Positions 51,920-60,744 are shown, counted from the stretch's first letter. The stretch: DNA of 64,000 nt from JAXLQL01 sp046331625 (GCA_046331625.1 JAXLQL010000001.1:496001-560000), one strand, 5' to 3'. A program made the numbers and translations. Notes: generated by a model from the sequence alone, not told the origin.

Positions 51920-51960
51920 GCGGGACTGAAGTCCCGCGTTGGCTAAAGCCCGCCCTACAC
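51920..51960. repeat. REP-like double-hairpin repeat, copy 1
   Basis: GCGGGACTGAAGTCCCGC forms an 8-bp stem with a GA loop (51920-51937). A second, weaker stem in the GGCTAAAGCC part and the constant CGCCCTACAC end follow. Same unit as at 52025, 52925 and 55635; all are intergenic. Confidence 0.85.
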
Positions 51961-52024
51961 GGAAGGGCAAGTGCTGATGCGGGGAGGCTGCATGTTTGAA
52001 CAGGCCTCGACGCGAGTGCCGGCA

Positions 52025-52064
52025 GCGGGACTGAAGTCCCGCGCAGGCTGAAGCCTGCCCCACA
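52025..52064. repeat. REP-like double-hairpin repeat, copy 2
   Basis: Same 18-bp hairpin core, with paired changes in the second stem (CAGGCTGAAGCCTG in place of TGGCTAAAGCCCG), i.e. compensatory substitutions that keep the fold. Confidence 0.85.
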
Positions 52065-52066
52065 AG

Positions 52067-52678
52067 TCAAGCGGCCTTGGAAGGCGCTGTATCCGGCAAG
52101 ACGATTCCGGCTTTGAGAGCGCTGAGCTTGGCCATGGTCCAGCGGGATTCGGCGGCGAGACGGCGGCAGAAGGCGTCGTTTGCGAGGTCGGGTAGCGGTT
52201 GGGTTTGTTTTCGCAGAGTGGCGATGTCGGCGACGGGCGGCTGCGTTTCGGCAGTCTTGGTGGCGGCTTCGCGGAGGGCGCGTTCGGTCTGGAGCTTGCG
52301 GAGCTCGGCGAGTGCGCGATAGTAGGCGCGCTCGAATTGGGCGGTGTAGCGAGTGTAGCGGTCGAGCTTGGCTTCGTTTTGTTCGAGCAGAGCTTCCGCT
52401 TCGAGGCGGCGAGTTTTCTCGGTTTTCCAGGCGGCCTGGACGAGGTTGGAGAAGACGAGTTCTTCGTTGATGCCTTGGGGGCGGAGTTCGTCGCGCTGGA
52501 GTTCGAGGAAGATGTCGAACTCGTCGCGGTCTTCGGGGGCGACGGCAAAGGTGGCGGAGAAGAGGCCGTGGGTAACTGCGTTCCTCGACGAGACGGCTTT
52601 GCCTTCGGGCGTGCGGGGTCCGGTGGATTTTTGCGCGTTGGCGCGATTGGCTTCGTTTTGCGCGGCGGTGGCGGACAT
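52067..52678 (-). CDS. Conserved acidobacterial protein of unknown function
   Basis: 203 residues. The N-terminus ANRANAQKSTGPRTPEGKAVSSRNAVTHGLFS is a highly conserved signature found in many acidobacterial and planctomycete proteins, often in several copies per genome. The rest is helical with coiled-coil character (about 75-150). No enzyme motif. The basic Gly/Arg-rich head suggests nucleic-acid binding; this is inference. REP-like repeats lie on both sides of the gene. Confidence 0.8.
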   Translation of the reverse strand: MSATAAQNEANRANAQKSTGPRTPEGKAVSSRNAVTHGLFSATFAVAPEDRDEFDIFLELQRDELRPQGINEELVFSNLVQAAWKTEKTRRLEAEALLEQNEAKLDRYTRYTAQFERAYYRALAELRKLQTERALREAATKTAETQPPVADIATLRKQTQPLPDLANDAFCRRLAAESRWTMAKLSALKAGIVLPDTAPSKAA

Positions 52679-53004
52679 GATTCTCTCCTCGGGTCTCTAG
52701 AAATGCGAAAGGCGGCCCCGGACGCGAGGGTCCGTGCCGCCTTACGATTTCAGTGTCGCATGGGGCGTCAAGGGATTTCGGGGGTTTTGAAGGAGGAGTA
52801 CTGAAAAGGAAGGAGAAATTCCGTTGGTTTGGTTGTGAACCGTTTACCGGCCAAGATTCGAGGGGGGCTCACCGCTCAACGGTTCCTGGAACCGCCAAAG
52901 AAGCTTCGGCACGGAGCTCCGGCGGCGGGACTGAAGTCCCGCGCTGGCTAAAGCCCGCCCTACACGGAGGCTGAAATCTTCGCGGCCGGCGAAGAAGTGA
53001 AGGA
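52679..53004. other. Intergenic region with one REP-like repeat
   Basis: About 325 bp with no credible gene. It contains repeat copy 3 at 52925-52965 and otherwise nothing recognisable. Confidence 0.5.
52925..52965. repeat. REP-like double-hairpin repeat, copy 3
   Basis: Same 18-bp hairpin core as copies 1 and 2 and the same CGCCCTACAC end as copies 1 and 4, located between the conserved acidobacterial gene and the dioxygenase gene. Confidence 0.85.
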
Positions 53005-53787
53005 TCAGCGGAAGTATCCTTCTGGCCGGCCTTCGGCTGCACGGTCCGCGCGCACATACGAGCGGAACTTGGAGTAGTAGAAGTCGTAGATGTCGCCGTA
53101 GCGCGCGGCGTTGTACGTCAAGAACAGAATCCGCCGGGGCTTGGCAGTGCGATTCGGCGCGCTCTCGTGAGGTGTCAGCGACGAGAAAATCACTACGTCT
53201 CCGGGCGACATCGGAAGGAGTTCGGGTTCGGTTCCTTCGAGCACGTGTCGTGGAACGACTCCGCTTGCGGGATTGAACAGGTCAGACGGCACGCCCCGCT
53301 CGGTGTAGAGCTCCGAATGCAGACCTGGGTAGAATTGCACGGCCCCGTTGGCTGAATCCGCCGGATCGATGGCGACCGCTACCGAGAGCATGAATTCGGG
53401 CGGCACGGGCAATTCCTGCCACACGTGATAGTCCTGGTGGACCGTGTAGCCATGGACGCCGCTCGACTTGAAGATCAGCTTGTCTTTGGTCAACCGCGCG
53501 CCGTCGTCGAAGATGTCTTCCACGGGCTCGATGATCCGGGTGTCCGAGGTCAAGTCGCGAATGAACGGCGAGAGATCGATCACCGGGTCGAGGCGGTCCA
53601 CTTGCTTGCCCCCTTCGACGCGGGGACGAGACACGGCGCGCAGGTTGTCTTCGGAAAGATCGGCCTCGCGCCAGAGGCGGCCGCATTCGGAAGCGAGGCT
53701 CGCGGCTTGATCGTGCGGGATCAACCCGCGCAAGACGATGTATCCCTTGGCGCGGTATTCGGCCAATTGTGCTGGTGACAGTCTCAT
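53005..53787 (-). CDS. Phytanoyl-CoA dioxygenase (PhyH) family protein
   Basis: 260 residues from ATG 53787, chosen because it overlaps the upstream gene's stop (ATGA). Fe(II) ligands His117 and Asp119 (VHQDYH) and His207 (TPHES), with Arg218/219 for 2-oxoglutarate (KPRRILFLTYN). A jelly-roll 2-oxoglutarate-dependent hydroxylase of the PhyH group; such proteins hydroxylate fatty acyl, ectoine-like or small-molecule substrates. Coupled to the GNAT gene, so the two may modify the same metabolite; substrate unknown. Confidence 0.9.
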   Translation of the reverse strand: MRLSPAQLAEYRAKGYIVLRGLIPHDQAASLASECGRLWREADLSEDNLRAVSRPRVEGGKQVDRLDPVIDLSPFIRDLTSDTRIIEPVEDIFDDGARLTKDKLIFKSSGVHGYTVHQDYHVWQELPVPPEFMLSVAVAIDPADSANGAVQFYPGLHSELYTERGVPSDLFNPASGVVPRHVLEGTEPELLPMSPGDVVIFSSLTPHESAPNRTAKPRRILFLTYNAARYGDIYDFYYSKFRSYVRADRAAEGRPEGYFR

Positions 53788-54623
53788 CGTTCGACGCTCC
53801 ACTCAACCTGGTCTGTCGTGGCGATGAAGCCGGCGCGCGAGTAGACGCTCGATCCAGGCTCGCCTTCGAGTCCGAAAACACCCGCGGCGGCTTTGCCGCG
53901 GCGAATCGCCTCGCGCCACACCAGATGCGCCGCGTCCACGCCCACACCTTTGCCGCGCCATTCGGGCGCAACGAAAAGGTTCTTGAGTCGCAGCATGCCG
54001 GGGCGGTCCATCACGGAGACCTCGCCGCAGACCGCATTACCGCGCATGAGCAGGAACGGTTCCTGCTCGCCCGTCTGATGCTTGAGGCGCATCAGCGCCA
54101 TCCATTCTTGTGGAGAAGTCCGGTAGCCATCGGAATTGAGGCCACCCTGCTGGCGCATCCTTGCGGGAATCTGCCAATCTTCGGCATCCAAGACGGGACG
54201 CCACGTGGTCTCCGGCTCAGCAGGGGCTGTGCCCGATGGCGAGAGAAATCCGATTTCCCGGCGGCAGCGATAGCCGCGGGCTGCGAGCAACACTTCGAGA
54301 CCCGGCGCTGGGGAAGTCAGGTAGATCCGATTCCAACGCGCGCCCACCCGGGCGAAGTCCGCTTCGGCGTTTCGCAGCCAAGTGGATGGCGGCTCTGTCG
54401 CCGTGGCGCGCTGGACGACGCATCCAGCCGAAAGGTGCGTGAAGCCAGGCACCCAGACCAAATCGAATCCCGACGATGGTTCGATGCGCGCGCCGAGCTC
54501 GAAATAGCGGGCATCACTTTCGAGAAGTTCAGCAGCCAATTCCGGGACGGAAGTACCGGTACTTGCGCAAGACGACAAGATTGCCGACTCGTCCAGATTG
54601 CTGGCAGCTTGCAGGTTCAGCAT
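53784..54623 (-). CDS. GNAT-family N-acetyltransferase
   Basis: 279 residues. The C-terminal half has the acetyl-CoA site LKNLFVAPEWRGKGVGVDAAHLVWREA (Q/RxxGxG/A motif as WRGKGVG) and closes with GSSVYSRAGFIATTDQVEW. The N-terminal half resembles a degenerate second GNAT fold. Coupled by ATGA to the PhyH gene. Acceptor unknown. Confidence 0.87.
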   Translation of the reverse strand: MLNLQAASNLDESAILSSCASTGTSVPELAAELLESDARYFELGARIEPSSGFDLVWVPGFTHLSAGCVVQRATATEPPSTWLRNAEADFARVGARWNRIYLTSPAPGLEVLLAARGYRCRREIGFLSPSGTAPAEPETTWRPVLDAEDWQIPARMRQQGGLNSDGYRTSPQEWMALMRLKHQTGEQEPFLLMRGNAVCGEVSVMDRPGMLRLKNLFVAPEWRGKGVGVDAAHLVWREAIRRGKAAAGVFGLEGEPGSSVYSRAGFIATTDQVEWSVER

Positions 54624-54893
54624 GAGGCTCCTCCAGCCTTTTCGACGCCACCGGCCAGTTTCCCTCTCGCCTGGTTGCGCCGCATCAGATTCCCGTGAGG
54701 CGCCTCTGAGTGGGCTCCTTCATGGGGTGAATCCAGTTCATCCACGGGCGGATACCGCGTGTGCAGCTCCGATCCTATTGTAGGAGAAAAGCTAGCCGAG
54801 TTGCAGGACCGCCAGTACGGAGCCGGCCGGCGACGGCACAAGATCCGAGGTAGCCCTAAGGTACTCGCCGGGCTCCGCCGATAGTAACACTGA

Positions 54894-55514
54894 GTGACCG
54901 AGGATATTCGCAAACTCTACGCGGTGCTCGGGCTGCCGATTACGGCCAACTCCGAGCATGCCCGGCATGTGTACCGGGACCTGGTGAAGCAGTTCCATCC
55001 GGACCGATACGCCACCGAACCGGAAGAGATTCGTCAGCGCGCCCAAGACAGGCTTCGCGAGGTAACGGTCGCTTATGGACAACTGCGGCGTGTACTTCCT
55101 GACGAGAGCGCGATCAACCTCGAGCCAGTGGATCTTGGGAAGGGCTTCGGCTATCTGGACGAGATCGGCAACGTCGTAATCTATCCCCAGTACGAGCAAG
55201 CAAGGTTCTTCCATGAAGGGTTGGCCGCGGTGAAAGCCGTGAGCAAATGGGGATTCATCGACACGGTGGGCGAATACCAAATCACGCCGGTCTACGAAGA
55301 CTGCGGCGATTTCAGCGAGGGCTTGGCTGCGGTCAAATGGTATGGGCGCTGGGGGTACATCGACTCGACCGGATCGTTCGTCGTTCGCCCAGCTTACCAG
55401 GAAGCGAAGCCTTTCGCCGGCGGTTTTGGCGCTGTGCGGCTGGGCACACGGTGGGGCCGGGTGGATCGTACCGGGGCGGCCTTCTTCGAAATGGTGACAC
55501 GGATCGAGTCCTAA
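54894..55514 (+). CDS. J-domain protein fused to WG repeats
   Basis: 206 residues from GTG 54894. An N-terminal J domain with the HPD triad at 35-37 (VYRDLVKQFHPDRY) would stimulate an Hsp70 partner. From about residue 80 there are four WG-type beta repeats (GFGYLDEIGNVVIYPQYEQARFF, KWGFIDTVGEYQITPVYEDCGDF, RWGYIDSTGSFVVRPAYQEAKPF, RWGRVDRTG). The fusion suggests a co-chaperone with a protein-binding beta module. No dnaK or grpE nearby. Confidence 0.88.
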   Translation: MTEDIRKLYAVLGLPITANSEHARHVYRDLVKQFHPDRYATEPEEIRQRAQDRLREVTVAYGQLRRVLPDESAINLEPVDLGKGFGYLDEIGNVVIYPQYEQARFFHEGLAAVKAVSKWGFIDTVGEYQITPVYEDCGDFSEGLAAVKWYGRWGYIDSTGSFVVRPAYQEAKPFAGGFGAVRLGTRWGRVDRTGAAFFEMVTRIES

Positions 55515-55634
55515 GGGTTTGGCCCGAAGGATGGTTCGGATCCGCGGAATTTGGTCACGGGCTCTCAACGCGTCTCCTGGCCTTGCCACCAGTAGAGCGG
55601 GACTGAAGCGCGTGCTGAAGCTCGCGCGCGATTG

Positions 55635-55675
55635 GCGGGACTGGAGTCCCGCCCGGGCTAAAGCCCGCCCTACAC
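55635..55675. repeat. REP-like double-hairpin repeat, copy 4
   Basis: GCGGGACTGGAGTCCCGC then CGGGCTAAAGCCCG, both near-perfect stems, in the 226-bp gap 55515-55740. A partial fifth copy (GCGGGACTGAAGC) lies just before it at about 55599. Confidence 0.85.
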
Positions 55676-55740
55676 GGAAGGCAAGCGCCGATACCGGAAT
55701 CGGCGAGTGTTCGCGCGCCGGGCTTGCCCTGGACGGAGCT

Positions 55741-56742
55741 TCAGTTGGCGCGCTGGCTGACCAACACCGGATGCGTCTCCACTGAGTGATACACGGGCTT
55801 CTGCGTCCGCAGGAACGTGTAGATCGAGCCCAACTCGTCTTCGGACAACTGTGAGAGTCCGAGCCACGGCATCACGGTGAATCCCTCGGGACCGACGCGC
55901 GGCGAGCCGTTGGCGGCGTAGTCGCGATAGTCGTGGAACTTCTTCACGAAGTCGCGCTCGCTCCACTTGCCGATGCCGGTATCCTTGTCAGGAGTGATGT
56001 TGGCGCTAACAGCGGTTCCCATCTTGGTCCGGAAGGCCTCGCCGCCAGCGAACTCCATGCCTTCGACGGCTCTGCCCTTTTCGGCGCGCGTGTGACAGCC
56101 GCCACATCCGGCCAAGGTGGCGAGATAGCGGCCGTGCGCAAGCTTGTCAGCAGGTTGCGGCGCGGGAGGCACGCTTGCCACGGGCTCTGGCGCGGACTTG
56201 ATCAGCAGGTTCACCGGGAAATCCACCTTGGTGGAGGGCAACGCGGTGCGAACGGCAGGCAGCGAGTTCATGTAGGCGACCAGGCTGAAGACGTCTTCGT
56301 CGCTCATGTTGCGGAACCCCTGGTAGGGCATCATCGGGAACAGCGCGCGGCCGTCTTTCGAGATCCCCTCGCGAATGGCGCGGATCTTCTCGCCGTCGGT
56401 CCAAGTGCCGATGCCCGTCTCGTTGTCGGGCGTGATGTTCGGGGCCACGATCCTGCCGGGCAGGCCGAGTTCGGCTGGGAATTCGAAGCCCGCGCCGATC
56501 ATCGCCTCGGCGATCGGCCCACTGAAGCGGGTGAAGTCACGGGGGGTATGGCAGCCGGCGCAGTCGGCCACGTGCAGGAACAAATGCTTGCCGCGAGCGA
56601 TCCGCTCAGGCGTGGCGCTCACCCGGATGTTGCTGGGCGGAGCCATTGCCGGCTTTCGCACTACAAGCCATCCCACCCCTGCCGCCGCCAACGTGGCTAC
56701 TCCCGCCACTCCCCATCCCAGAACGCGCAACCACTTTTTCAT
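55741..56742 (-). CDS. Dihaem cytochrome c, membrane-anchored
   Basis: 333 residues. An N-terminal transmembrane anchor (LGWGVAGVATLAAAGVGWLVV) is followed by two c-type haem sites: CAGCH at 61-65 and CGGCH at 213-217. Methionine ligands are probably in FPMMPYQGF and VMPWLG. The two halves repeat (RGKHLFLHVADCAGCH and HGRYLATLAGCGGCH; NITPDNETGIGTW and NITPDKDTGIGKW). Such dihaem proteins pass electrons between periplasmic dehydrogenases and terminal oxidases. Partner not visible here. Confidence 0.92.
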   Translation of the reverse strand: MKKWLRVLGWGVAGVATLAAAGVGWLVVRKPAMAPPSNIRVSATPERIARGKHLFLHVADCAGCHTPRDFTRFSGPIAEAMIGAGFEFPAELGLPGRIVAPNITPDNETGIGTWTDGEKIRAIREGISKDGRALFPMMPYQGFRNMSDEDVFSLVAYMNSLPAVRTALPSTKVDFPVNLLIKSAPEPVASVPPAPQPADKLAHGRYLATLAGCGGCHTRAEKGRAVEGMEFAGGEAFRTKMGTAVSANITPDKDTGIGKWSERDFVKKFHDYRDYAANGSPRVGPEGFTVMPWLGLSQLSEDELGSIYTFLRTQKPVYHSVETHPVLVSQRAN

Positions 56743-56799
56743 CGGTTTCGTGCCTCCAAATGAACAAGCGAAAAACCGGGGCGGATTAGCTCGAGCGGA

Positions 56800-57519
56800 T
56801 CAGCGATAAGTGATGAGGTCAGGGTCGGCGAGATGGGGCGTGGCGTTGAAGGTACTGAGGGAAAAGCGCCCGGGCGTGAACAGGAACTCGGAAACGGCAG
56901 AGTTCCGTGGGGACCACGTCAGCTCGAGAGTAGCCTCGTAGGTGAGCCCGAGCGCCATCCGCGCCGTCGCCGCCATCGGACCGCTCGAGGTGAACACGGC
57001 CACACTCGACGAGCGCGGCGCGTCTTCCACGATGCCTTGGATGGCGCGCTCGATGCGATGACAGAAGTCCTGCCAAGTGGGAATCGCGGGATCGTGCACT
57101 TCGCCCCGCAGCCATCGCTCGGAGACATCGCGCAACATGCTGTCGAAGGCGCGCTGCTTGGCGCGGCGATCGTCGCCGTTGCGGAGTTGATCCACGTGCT
57201 CGCGCAGATGCGGATGCTCGGGGAGCAACCGGGGCAGGAACGAGCGGACCACTTCCTCGGCGGGGAATTCGTCGAGCGCGTCCACGCGCACAGGCTCCGG
57301 CCACGGCCTGCCTGCGGCGCGAAAGGCATCGCCTATGATGGCTCCGGTGCGGATCTGGCGCTCGGCGGGCCCGTGATAGACGCAATCGAAGGCGACGCCG
57401 CGTTCGATCCAGTACTGCGCCAGGTGACGCGCCTGCACCTCGCCGGTGGGCGAGAGCCGATCGTAATTGTCGGAGAGGAACGAAGCCTGTCCGTGCCGGA
57501 CCACCGAGAGCAGGCTCAT
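56800..57519 (-). CDS. Histidine phosphatase family protein
   Basis: 239 residues. The RHG motif (SVVRHGQASF) sits at the N-terminus, and a second catalytic His is not in the usual GHG but probably replaced by the VFTSSGPMAATAR region. Arg in CVYHGPAERQIRTG completes the phosphate pocket. Phosphoglycerate-mutase-like fold; substrate unknown. It lies 10 bp downstream of nuoB, probably co-transcribed. Confidence 0.87.
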   Translation of the reverse strand: MSLLSVVRHGQASFLSDNYDRLSPTGEVQARHLAQYWIERGVAFDCVYHGPAERQIRTGAIIGDAFRAAGRPWPEPVRVDALDEFPAEEVVRSFLPRLLPEHPHLREHVDQLRNGDDRRAKQRAFDSMLRDVSERWLRGEVHDPAIPTWQDFCHRIERAIQGIVEDAPRSSSVAVFTSSGPMAATARMALGLTYEATLELTWSPRNSAVSEFLFTPGRFSLSTFNATPHLADPDLITYR

Positions 57520-57529
57520 TGGCGGAGAA

Positions 57530-58084
57530 TCAGTCGAGGTTCAGCACCTTGCGAAGGGTGCCGGTCTCCTGCTGGATCTTCTTCTGCAGCAGCAGGATCG
57601 AGTAGATCAACTGCTCTGGGCGCGGCGGGCAGCCGGGCACGTAAATGTCCACCGGGATTACCTGGTTCACGGGGATCAGCGCGTAGTTGCTGAACACGCC
57701 CGTGGAGGTTGCGCAGGCGCCCATCGAGATGACCCAGCGCGGTTCCGGCATCTGCAGGTAGAGCTTGCGCACCACGGGAGCCATCTTGTTCGAGACGCGG
57801 CCGGCCACGATCATGAGATCGGACTGGCGGGGCGATCCGCGAAACACCTCGGCGCCGAAGCGCGAGATGTCGAAGCGCGACGCGCACATGGCCATCATCT
57901 CGATGGCGCAGCACGCCAACCCGAACGCCATCGGCCAGATGGAATTGCTGCGAGCCCAGTTGATCGCCTTGTCCACGGAGGTGGTCAAGATCGAATCCTG
58001 CAACTCGGGTGGAACGTCGAGATCGATGTTGTCGAACAGGTGCTCGCCGGGGCCGAGCGCGGGACGATACTCCCTAAGATCCAT
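57530..58084 (-). CDS. nuoB: NADH-quinone oxidoreductase subunit B
   Basis: 184 residues from ATG 58084 (ATG 58123 would add 13). The N2 [4Fe-4S] cysteines are all present: FGLACCAIEMM, SMGACATS and VPGCPPRPEQL. The protein carries the terminal cluster that reduces quinone in complex I. No other nuo gene is next to it, so this is a stand-alone copy or the genome has a split nuo set. Confidence 0.95.
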   Translation of the reverse strand: MDLREYRPALGPGEHLFDNIDLDVPPELQDSILTTSVDKAINWARSNSIWPMAFGLACCAIEMMAMCASRFDISRFGAEVFRGSPRQSDLMIVAGRVSNKMAPVVRKLYLQMPEPRWVISMGACATSTGVFSNYALIPVNQVIPVDIYVPGCPPRPEQLIYSILLLQKKIQQETGTLRKVLNLD

Positions 58085-58139
58085 GAATTCGATTATCCCA
58101 CGATGGCGGGGAGCGCTGTCCACGGTAAAATGTGAGTTC

Positions 58140-60371
58140 TTGAACGAGTTCGAACAGTCTGTAGCGGAAGCGGCCCAAGCCTTCGGAGTCGAGCCGGGCT
58201 ATTGGGACATCTCGGGGCACCGGCACGAGACCTCACACGAGTTGCGAATCGCCATTCTCAGTGCGTTGGGCGTACCGTGCGGCAGCGCCGAGGCAGTGCG
58301 CGATTTCCTCGAGGCGCACAAGCAACGGGCGCAGGCACGGCGGCTGCGGCCCACCTACGTGGTGCACTCGCCGGGCGCCGTGGTCGAGGCAGAGCCCGAG
58401 GGCGAGGCTGATCCGCGAGTGGAGTGGGAAGCCGTGGTCCGGCTGGAAGACGGATCGTCACGGCAGTGGGCGATTCCGTTCGAAGATATTCAATCAGGGA
58501 AGATCCAGGTGCCTGGTTCGCTGCCGCCAGGCTACCATCGCATCGCGATCTCTTCGCCGGGCGTGGAGCATTCGGCCCGGTTGATCGTTGCGCCGGAGCG
58601 CGGATGGCTTCCTGAAGTTCTCGAGAAGGGCGGACGTCGCGCGGGGCTCGCGATCTCCTTGTTCGGAGTACACAGCGCCAATACGTGGGGGTGCGGCGAC
58701 TTCACCGCGCTCGAGCGCGTGATTGACTGGGTGGTGCAGCAGACGGGCGGATCTTACATCGCGCTCAATCCGCTGCACGCGATACACAACCGGTCGCCCT
58801 TCAACACGAGTCCGTACCTGCCGAACTCGATCTTCTATCGCAATCCGATCTACATCGATGTCGACCGCGTGGCTGACCTCGAACGATCGGAAGAAGCGCT
58901 CGAGGCGCGGCGCGATCCGGCGACGCTGGCCGAGATCGAGCGGCTGAACGCGGCCGAGTTGGTGGACTACGAAGCCGTTCACGCGCTCAAGCTCCGATTT
59001 CTGCGGATGCTCTTTGCGCGCTTCCTACGCGACGAACATGCGCAAGGCACAGCGCGCGATCTCGCGTTTCGCCGCTATCGCGAAGCGGAAGGCGCGCTGC
59101 TCGACCGGTTCGCCATCTACTGCGCGCTCGATGAGCATCTCCATGCGGCGAATCCCGGCCTGTGGGTTTGGCCCGATTGGCCCGCCGAGTATCGCGATCC
59201 CGAATCACCCGCCGTAGCCGAATTCGCGCGTTCGCAATCGGAACGCGTGCTGTTCCACAAGTACCTGCAGTGGCTGATCGACGAGCAAGCGGCGCGGGCG
59301 CAACGGCACGCAATCGATGCGGGCATGGAGATCGGGCTGTTCCACGACATGCCGCTCGCCACGGACCGGTGCGGCTTCGAGCTCTGGGCCAACCGGCCCT
59401 ATTACGTTGCGGGATGCCGCGTTGGTTCGCCGCCCGACGACTTCGCGCCGAACGGACAAGACTGGTCGTTTCCGCCACCGAACCGCGAGGCGCTACGCGA
59501 AGACGGATACCGGCTGTTCATCGAGTCGATACGGAAGAGCGCGCGGCACGGCGGAGCACTCCGCATCGATCATGTGATGCGGCTGTTCCGCTTGTTCTGG
59601 ATCCCCGACGGGCTCGATGCGACCAAGGGCACGTACGTGCGCGACTACGCCGATGACCTGCTGGGCATCCTGGCGCTCGAGAGCGTTCGCAACCAGGTGC
59701 TGATCGTCGGCGAAGATCTGGGCACGGTGGAAGACGGCATGCGCGAGGCGCTGGCGCGCTATGGAATCCTGAGCTACCGGCTCTTCTACTTCGAGCGCGA
59801 GGGCGACGGGTCGTTTCGCGATGCAGCGGAGTATCCGAGGCAGGCGCTGGTTTCGTCGACTACGCATGACCTGCCGACACTGGCCGGCTACTGGTCCGCG
59901 CGCGACATCGAAACGCGGCACTCGCTCGGATTGCTCGACGATGCCGGGTTCGAGCGCCAGATGCAGGAGCGGGCGCGCGACAAGCATCTGATGTTCCGCC
60001 GGCTGCAGTCGCTCGGATTCATGCCGCAAGGGTTCCCCGAGGCGGCGGCCGATGGTCCGGAGTTGTCGGGCGAGTTGCACAACGCGATCACGGGATTCCT
60101 CGCGTCGACGCCTTCGATGTTGATGACGCTCAATCAAGAGGACCTGACGAAGGAGCTCGATCAGCAGAACGTGCCGGCGACGACGTGGCAGTATCCCAAC
60201 TGGCGGCGCAAGATGAAGTTCAGCGTCGAGGATCTCTATACGCAGAAGATGGCGCTCAATTTCGCGGCGATGCTACGGCACCGGCTGAGCGAGTCTGGCA
60301 GGATGGCGGGCGTGCGGGAAGCCGCCGAATCCAATCCTGAATCGCCGCTGCCGCCGCCCAACCTCCCATAG
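58140..60371 (+). CDS. malQ: 4-alpha-glucanotransferase (GH77)
   Basis: 743 residues from TTG 58140; the frame stays open into the divergent nuoB gene, so earlier starts are unlikely. GH77 motifs: SLFGVHSANTWGCGDFTAL, LNPLHA, SPYLPNSIFYRN, nucleophile Asp477 (LRIDHVMRLFRLFWIP), acid/base Glu525 (GEDLGTVEDGMR) and Asp577 (TTHDLPTLAGYW). An N-terminal beta domain (about 20-155) is typical of MalQ. Disproportionates maltodextrins in the cytoplasm. The start is only 55 bp from the nuoB start on the other strand. Its 3' end overlaps the convergent gene by 116 bp. Confidence 0.94.
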   Translation: MNEFEQSVAEAAQAFGVEPGYWDISGHRHETSHELRIAILSALGVPCGSAEAVRDFLEAHKQRAQARRLRPTYVVHSPGAVVEAEPEGEADPRVEWEAVVRLEDGSSRQWAIPFEDIQSGKIQVPGSLPPGYHRIAISSPGVEHSARLIVAPERGWLPEVLEKGGRRAGLAISLFGVHSANTWGCGDFTALERVIDWVVQQTGGSYIALNPLHAIHNRSPFNTSPYLPNSIFYRNPIYIDVDRVADLERSEEALEARRDPATLAEIERLNAAELVDYEAVHALKLRFLRMLFARFLRDEHAQGTARDLAFRRYREAEGALLDRFAIYCALDEHLHAANPGLWVWPDWPAEYRDPESPAVAEFARSQSERVLFHKYLQWLIDEQAARAQRHAIDAGMEIGLFHDMPLATDRCGFELWANRPYYVAGCRVGSPPDDFAPNGQDWSFPPPNREALREDGYRLFIESIRKSARHGGALRIDHVMRLFRLFWIPDGLDATKGTYVRDYADDLLGILALESVRNQVLIVGEDLGTVEDGMREALARYGILSYRLFYFEREGDGSFRDAAEYPRQALVSSTTHDLPTLAGYWSARDIETRHSLGLLDDAGFERQMQERARDKHLMFRRLQSLGFMPQGFPEAAADGPELSGELHNAITGFLASTPSMLMTLNQEDLTKELDQQNVPATTWQYPNWRRKMKFSVEDLYTQKMALNFAAMLRHRLSESGRMAGVREAAESNPESPLPPPNLP

Positions 60372-60744
60372 CTACGATCCCGAGCCAACTCAACCCGTCG
60401 AACGGGTCCACCACGTAGGCAGTCTCCAAGGGAGACTTCGGATGGTAACGGACCAGCACGTCGCCGCCGGTGCTCCACTGGTTGCCGGTGTCGTAGCTTC
60501 CATTGAATCGGCCCTGGCCGCCCTCCCAGTGAATCTCCACGACAGGGGCGTGCAGGACGCGGTATTCGTCGGGCTTTAGGAAATCCTTCGTCTGGAGAAT
60601 CCGCTCGCGCCGGGTCAGCACTTCGACAACGGTTCCGCGAGTCTCGATCAGAGTCGCCTGCTCGGCTTCCATCCGTCCGCGTGTCCAGAACCCGGCCGCG
60701 ATCAACGCCAAGCCGAGCATGATCTGCGCTGCTGCTTTTCTCAT
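60256..60744 (-). CDS. DUF3592-like membrane protein
   Basis: 162 residues: an N-terminal membrane segment (IMLGLALIAAGFWTRGRM), a beta-rich extracytoplasmic part (TRGTVVEV, APVVEIHWEGGQGRFNG, DVLVRYHPKSPLETAYVVDPFDG) and a second membrane segment (LGIVAMGGWAAAAAI). This is the DUF3592 layout. The C-terminal 30 residues overlap the malQ 3' end antisense and probably reflect a shifted or lost stop. Function unknown. Confidence 0.7.
   Translation of the reverse strand: MRKAAAQIMLGLALIAAGFWTRGRMEAEQATLIETRGTVVEVLTRRERILQTKDFLKPDEYRVLHAPVVEIHWEGGQGRFNGSYDTGNQWSTGGDVLVRYHPKSPLETAYVVDPFDGLSWLGIVAMGGWAAAAAIQDWIRRLPARPPSCQTRSAGAVASPRN

Larger units (their letters stand above)
51588..52066. other. 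Intergenic region with two REP-like repeats
   Basis: About 480 bp without a credible gene. Its right half carries two copies of the double-hairpin repeat (listed separately). I see no promoter or other element in the left half. Confidence 0.5.

Noticed and set aside
54624..54893. Possible small RNA or gene in the gap before the J-domain gene
   Set aside because: No coding frame, hairpin with T-run or tRNA-like fold could be found.
57765..58139. 125-codon N-terminal extension of malQ
   Set aside because: It runs antisense through nuoB and lacks family similarity; the TTG at 58140 begins where MalQ homology begins.
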